Shown piece after piece: positions 60,050 to 64,000 of a stretch of 64,000 nt of DNA. The DNA is taken from contig NZ_CP110496.1 of the NCBI RefSeq assembly GCF_028748785.1, positions 186,001 through 250,000 of the forward strand, written 5' to 3'. The position numbers and the translations under genes were made by a program. Position 1 is the stretch's first letter. Each line of letters starts with the position of its first letter. Source of the stretch: Candidatus Purcelliella pentastirinorum. Its GTDB lineage: Bacteria; Pseudomonadota; Gammaproteobacteria; Enterobacterales; Enterobacteriaceae. The notes below the pieces were generated by a model, which had not been told where the DNA came from, did not search any database, and saw only the letters and a list, made by a program, of their open reading frames with translations.

Positions 60050-60158
60050 TCATAACTCCAAAATATTTTAAAATTTTATAAAATAAAAAGTAATCCAAAA
60101 TTTTAATAAATAAATAAAATTTTATATACATTAAAAAATAATAATCAATAAAAATATA

Positions 60159-60818
60159 TTAACAACATATTTTTTTAACACCGTTTTCAGTACCAATAAG
60201 TAACAAATCTGCTTTACGATTTGCAAATAATCCAACAGTGACAACTCCATCAATTAAGTTAATTAAATTTTCTAATTTAACGGGATCATAAATTTTTAAA
60301 TTATGAATATCAATAATAATATTTCCATTTTCAGTAATTACATTATTTCTACATTTACATATACCACCAAATTTCTTTAATCTATTCATAACATAATTGC
60401 ATGCTATAGGTATAACTTCTACAGGTAAGGGGAAACCACCTAAATGTTTTACATATTTAGACTTATCAACAATACAAATAAATTTATGGGCAACAGATGA
60501 AATAATTTTTTCTCCAGTTAATGCAGCTCCTCCACCTTTAATCATCTGTAATTGATGATTTATTTCATCTGCTCCATCAACATATACCAAAATATTATTT
60601 ACACTATTTAGATCATAAATTGAAAAACCCAAATTTTTTAATTTTAAAGTTGAAGAATAAGAACTAGAAACTACACCTTTAACTAAATGTTTTATAGTAC
60701 TAAGAGCATCAATAAAATAAGAAACAGTACTACCTGTACCTATACCAATAATAGTATTAAACGGTATATATTTTAGTACATACCAAGCAACTTTTTTCTT
60801 CAATTCATTTTGATTCAT
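60159..60818 (-). CDS. rpiA: Ribose-5-phosphate isomerase A
   Basis: Interconverts ribose 5-phosphate and ribulose 5-phosphate, supplying nucleotide synthesis. The 219-residue length equals E. coli. Motifs: [24 protein letters not shown] with the catalytic Asp pair, [14 protein letters not shown], and [15 protein letters not shown] near the end. Together with zwf and rpe it gives most of the pentose phosphate interconversions. Divergent from gpmA. Confidence 0.97.
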   Translation of the reverse strand: MNQNELKKKVAWYVLKYIPFNTIIGIGTGSTVSYFIDALSTIKHLVKGVVSSSYSSTLKLKNLGFSIYDLNSVNNILVYVDGADEINHQLQMIKGGGAALTGEKIISSVAHKFICIVDKSKYVKHLGGFPLPVEVIPIACNYVMNRLKKFGGICKCRNNVITENGNIIIDIHNLKIYDPVKLENLINLIDGVVTVGLFANRKADLLLIGTENGVKKICC

Positions 60819-60947
60819 AGAATAATATTACATCTATAAAATAAAAAAATATTTACTGAATCCAAAATTTTAACACAAATTTACAATTGATTGACAAGTT
60901 TATTAAAAAATATAATAATATATAAAAAAATAAAAAAAGTAAAATTT

Positions 60948-61646
60948 ATGAAAAAAAATAAAGAAATAATACTTATAAGACATGGAGAAAGTATATGGAA
61001 TAAAGAAAATAAATTTACTGGATGGCAGGATATTGATTTATCAAAAAATGGAATTATTGAAGCAAAAAAGGCTGGAAATTTATTAAAAAAAAAAAAATAT
61101 TTTTTAGATATAGCATATACTTCAATGTTAACTAGAGCAATACATACATTATGGATAATATTAAAAACACTTAACCAGGTATGGTTACCTGTATATAAAA
61201 CATGGAGATTGAATGAAAGACACTATGGAAATCTAGAAGGTATGAACAAAGATAAAATAAAAGAAAAATATGGAATTAAACAAGTAAATTTATGGAGAAG
61301 ATCACTTAATGTATCACCGCCAAAAATGGATGAAAAAGATAAAAGATTTTTAATCAATGATATTAGATATAAAAAATTAAAAGAGAAATATATACCTAAT
61401 GGTGAAAATTTATCTTCCACAATAAAAAGAATAATTCCATACTGGGAAAAAAATATTATAAATCAATTAAAAAAAAATAGGCGTATTATTATTGTAGCAC
61501 ATGGTAATTCCTTAAGGGGTTTAATAAAATATATTAGTAATTTAAATGAAAATCAAATCAGCAAATTAAATATACCAACCGGTATTCCCATGATTTACGA
61601 ATTTTCTAACAAAAATAAATTAATAAAAAATTATTATTTAAAATAA
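60948..61646 (+). CDS. gpmA: 2,3-bisphosphoglycerate-dependent phosphoglycerate mutase
   Basis: Glycolytic interconversion of 3- and 2-phosphoglycerate. The ATG at 60948 gives 232 residues (E. coli 250); an upstream start adding 19 residues has no family support. The phosphohistidine motif is LIRHGESIWNKENKFTGWQD; also visible are RAIHTLWIIL, LNERHYGNLEG and VAHGNSLRGLIKYI with the second catalytic His. The C-terminal tail of E. coli GpmA is trimmed. A 13-A run lies in the Lys stretch at about 61085-61097. Confidence 0.96.
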   Translation: MKKNKEIILIRHGESIWNKENKFTGWQDIDLSKNGIIEAKKAGNLLKKKKYFLDIAYTSMLTRAIHTLWIILKTLNQVWLPVYKTWRLNERHYGNLEGMNKDKIKEKYGIKQVNLWRRSLNVSPPKMDEKDKRFLINDIRYKKLKEKYIPNGENLSSTIKRIIPYWEKNIINQLKKNRRIIIVAHGNSLRGLIKYISNLNENQISKLNIPTGIPMIYEFSNKNKLIKNYYLK

Positions 61647-61691
61647 ACAAAAAATAATATTAAAATTTTGAAAAATTATTAACAAATAGAA

Positions 61692-62810
61692 ATGTACAAA
61701 AAATATTATATGAATCATGCTATAAAATTAGCTTGTCTTGGTAAATATACAACTTCGCCTAATCCAAATGTAGGATGTGTAATTGTAAAAAATAATAATA
61801 TTGTAGGAGAAGGATGGCATGTTAAAGCAGGTAGTAATCATGCTGAAATAAATGCATTAAAAATGGCAGGATATAAATCAAATGGAGCTACCGCTTATAT
61901 TACCATGGAACCATGCAATCACTACGGGAAAACACCACCATGCTGTAAAGAATTAATAAAGGCCGGTATAAAAAAAGTTATTATTCCAACATTGGATCCT
62001 AATCCTAAGATATCAGGAAGAGGTATATTAGAATTAAAAAAAAATGGTGTTATTGTAGAAACAGGATTGCTAGAAGAAAAAGCAAAAAAAATAAATAAAG
62101 GATTTTTTAAAAGAATGAAAAAAGGAATGCCATTTGTACAGTTGAAATTAGCAACATCTATAGATGGTAAAACAGCATTAGCTAATGGTAAAAGCAAATG
62201 GATAACATCTGTAACATCTCGTAATGATGTTCAAAATTTTAGAATGTTAAATGATGCTATATTAAGTACAAGTAAAACAATACTATCAGATAATTCTAAA
62301 TTAGTAATTAAAAAAGAAAAATTTAGTAATAAAAAAATATTGATTTCTACTAATAAACACATTAAAATTAATATTCCACAACCATTAAGAATTATAATAG
62401 ACAGTAAAAATCGTATTACACCTATGTATAATTTATTTAATTATAAAAGTGAAATTTGGTTAATACGTTTAAAAAAAGATAATAATATTTGGCCAAAACA
62501 TGTAAAACAAATAATTTTAAATTCAAATAATAAAATTATAGATTTAGTAAAATTAATGTATATGTTTGGAAAAACAAATATAAATAATTTATGGGTTGAA
62601 TCAGGAGCATTATTAGCTGGATCTTTAATAAAATTAAAACTAGTCGACGAATTAATATTATATGTAGCTCCTAAAATTTTGGGTAATTTATCAAAAAGTT
62701 CATTTATAATACCTGAAATAAGAACGATATCTGAAGGATATAAATTTAAATTTGATAACGTAAAATATATAGGATCAGATTTAAGAATGATATTAACACC
62801 AAAATATTAA
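61692..62810 (+). CDS. ribD: Bifunctional riboflavin biosynthesis protein RibD
   Basis: Performs the deamination and then the reduction steps of the pyrimidine branch of riboflavin synthesis. The 372-residue product (E. coli 367) has the zinc deaminase with PNPNVGCVIVKN, NHAEINALKMAG and MEPCNHYGKTPPCC, then the reductase domain from about residue 150 with QLKLATSIDGKTALANGKS, WITS and LWVESGALLAGSLI. First gene of ribD-ribH-nusB, matching E. coli order; nrdR, which precedes ribD in E. coli, is absent. Confidence 0.97.
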   Translation: MYKKYYMNHAIKLACLGKYTTSPNPNVGCVIVKNNNIVGEGWHVKAGSNHAEINALKMAGYKSNGATAYITMEPCNHYGKTPPCCKELIKAGIKKVIIPTLDPNPKISGRGILELKKNGVIVETGLLEEKAKKINKGFFKRMKKGMPFVQLKLATSIDGKTALANGKSKWITSVTSRNDVQNFRMLNDAILSTSKTILSDNSKLVIKKEKFSNKKILISTNKHIKINIPQPLRIIIDSKNRITPMYNLFNYKSEIWLIRLKKDNNIWPKHVKQIILNSNNKIIDLVKLMYMFGKTNINNLWVESGALLAGSLIKLKLVDELILYVAPKILGNLSKSSFIIPEIRTISEGYKFKFDNVKYIGSDLRMILTPKY

Positions 62811-62847
62811 CTTTAATAAAATATACATTTTAAAATTAAAAAAAACT

Positions 62848-63324
62848 ATGAATATTATAAAAGTACCATTAACAGCATCATATGCAAAAATAGCAATAAT
62901 AATATCAAGATTTAATGAGTTTACAAATAAAAATATATTAGAAAGTGCAATAGATGTTTTAAAAAGAATAGGTGAAATACAAGACAAAAATATAACAGTA
63001 ATCTGGGTACCAGGAGCTTGTGAATTGCCTATAACCTGCAAAATAATTGCAAAAAATAAAAAATATCATGCAATAATAACATTAGGAACAATAATTAAAG
63101 GAGAAACATTACATTTTAAAAGTATTTCTAGTATAGTTAATAAAGAAATAGCAAATATCAGTATAACTCACAACATACCAATTATTATTGGTGTAATAAC
63201 CGCAAATAATATAGAACAAGCTATAAACAGATCAGGTATGAAATTTGGTAATAAGGGATGTGAAGCAGCATTAACCACATTAGAAATGATAAATATAATA
63301 AAAAAAATAAACTCTCAAAAATGA
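62848..63324 (+). CDS. ribH: 6,7-dimethyl-8-ribityllumazine synthase
   Basis: Condenses the pyrimidine and butanone-phosphate precursors to lumazine, the substrate of riboflavin synthase (ribE in E. coli nomenclature, ribH elsewhere). The 158-residue product has ISRFNEFTNKNILESAIDVL, VWVPGACELPI, TLGTIIKGETLHF with the catalytic His, and NRSGMKFGNKGCEAALT with the phosphate-binding Arg. The stop is TGA. Followed 7 bp later by nusB. Confidence 0.97.
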   Translation: MNIIKVPLTASYAKIAIIISRFNEFTNKNILESAIDVLKRIGEIQDKNITVIWVPGACELPITCKIIAKNKKYHAIITLGTIIKGETLHFKSISSIVNKEIANISITHNIPIIIGVITANNIEQAINRSGMKFGNKGCEAALTTLEMINIIKKINSQK

Positions 63325-63331
63325 AAATCAA

Positions 63332-63745
63332 GTGAATATTTTATATCGTAAATCAGCAAGAAAAAGAGCTGTACAAGCATTATATAGTTGGCAAATATCA
63401 AACAATAACATTAATGATATTGAACATCATTTTTTAAAAAAAAAAAATAATAAAATAGATATAATTTATTTTAAAAAAATATTTAATGGAGTAACAAATA
63501 TAGTAAAAGAATTAGATGAAATTATAAAATTATACATCTTAAGAAAAATAAATACATTATCTTTAATAGAAAAAACAGTATTAAGAATTTCATTATATGA
63601 ATTAAAAAATTGTAACGAAATTCCTTATAAAATAATAATAGATGAAGGTATTGAATTAGCTAAAATATTTGGATCAAAAAATAGCTATAAATTTATAAAT
63701 GGAGTATTGGATAAAATAGTTGTTAAAATGAAATTAAAGAATTAA
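63332..63745 (+). CDS. nusB: Transcription antitermination factor NusB, GTG start
   Basis: NusB joins NusE (S10) on boxA RNA for rRNA antitermination. The product is 137 residues (E. coli 139): ARKRAVQALYSWQIS, IEKTVLRISLYEL, IPYKIIIDEGIELAKIFG, and FINGVLDKIV are diagnostic. No in-frame ATG lies between the ribH stop and the conserved N terminus, so initiation must be at the GTG 63332-63334, an exception in this window where the other genes begin with ATG. thiL follows nusB in E. coli and is missing here. Confidence 0.95.
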   Translation: MNILYRKSARKRAVQALYSWQISNNNINDIEHHFLKKKNNKIDIIYFKKIFNGVTNIVKELDEIIKLYILRKINTLSLIEKTVLRISLYELKNCNEIPYKIIIDEGIELAKIFGSKNSYKFINGVLDKIVVKMKLKN

Positions 63746-63862
63746 AAATGTATTTTAATAAAATTGAAAAAAGTAGTTTAAAAATGTAAAAAAATATTGT
63801 TTTTTAAAATTAAATTTATTAACTAAAAAATTAAATATATTTTATATAAATAAAATAAAATA

Positions 63863-64000
63863 ATGAAAAAAATAAATAATTTAGCATATATACTAGCAAT
63901 AGGCGGTGGTATAGGATTAATACCAATTATGCCTGGTACATTGATCTCTTTACTAACAATACCATTATGGTCTATAGTAAATTTTTTTTTTAAAATTAAA
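63863..64000 (+). CDS. pgpA: Phosphatidylglycerophosphatase A, N-terminal part (3' end outside window)
   Basis: The 46 visible codons stay open to the window edge and match PgpA, the inner-membrane phosphatase that makes phosphatidylglycerol. The residues AIGGGIGLIPIMPGTLISL correspond to the E. coli segment GFGSGLSPIVPGTMGSL, and IPLWSIV follows. PgpA is downstream of nusB-thiL in E. coli, so its place 117 bp after nusB, without thiL, supports the call. Catalytic motifs lie beyond the window. Confidence 0.85.
   Translation, partial: MKKINNLAYILAIGGGIGLIPIMPGTLISLLTIPLWSIVNFFFKIK

Overview
The window is a densely packed, extremely AT-rich stretch of a reduced gammaproteobacterial chromosome. 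Nearly every gene is a recognisable Enterobacterales orthologue, often trimmed at its ends, Lys/Asn/Ile-rich, and separated by short AT-only spacers. There is no phage, insertion sequence, CRISPR array, integron or secretion locus. Fragments of E. coli-type operons survive next to new junctions. This fits an obligate insect endosymbiont of the Buchnera/Wigglesworthia/Blochmannia type; I do not assign a genus.

Layout. 1-9.6 kb: cysC (5' cut by the window edge), pepA-valS, mutS, a short DedA protein, argS. 9.6-18.5 kb: grxD, rnt, ribE (riboflavin synthase), mdtK, tRNA-Val(GAC), tusE, trpS, tsgA, a decayed ansP pseudogene, fldA. 18.5-31 kb: glyQS, xthA, sbcB, leuS-holA, lipB-lipA, miaB-ybeY, then a Met-Leu-Gln tRNA cluster. 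31.5-42.4 kb: aroK, rpe, metK, glnS, nrdAB, gyrA. 42.5-52.5 kb: tadA, prfB (with a programmed frameshift), lysS, tsaB, aspS, zwf-adk, htpG. 52.6-64 kb: dnaX, rplU-rpmA-obgE, ibaG-murA, kdsC, a RapZ C-terminal domain, rplM-rpsI, zapG, rpiA, gpmA, ribD-ribH-nusB, and the 5' end of pgpA.

How the genes fit together. Translation dominates: eight aminoacyl-tRNA synthetase activities, four tRNAs, RF2, four ribosomal proteins and tRNA/rRNA maturation factors (TadA, TsaB, MiaB, TusE, YbeY, RNase T). Replication and repair are represented by DnaX, HolA, GyrA, MutS, XthA and SbcB, with NrdAB for dNTP supply. Carbon flow is the pentose phosphate route (Zwf, Rpe, RpiA) plus GpmA. Cofactor genes cover riboflavin (RibD, RibH, RibE), lipoate (LipA, LipB) and S-adenosylmethionine (MetK), with flavodoxin as a likely electron donor to LipA and MiaB. 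MurA, KdsC and PgpA imply that peptidoglycan, some Kdo/LPS capacity and phospholipid synthesis persist.

No wholly new system is evident. The best leads are: (1) a prfB programmed +1 frameshift site whose stop codon is UAA instead of UGA; (2) a free-standing RapZ C-terminal domain without its P-loop domain; (3) a still-alignable ansP pseudogene; (4) Leu at the GyrA position equivalent to E. coli Ser83; (5) a 17-A run inside trpS; (6) repeated loss of C-terminal appendages (ValS, MutS, DnaX, ObgE); (7) a 16-bp inverted repeat between dnaX and htpG.
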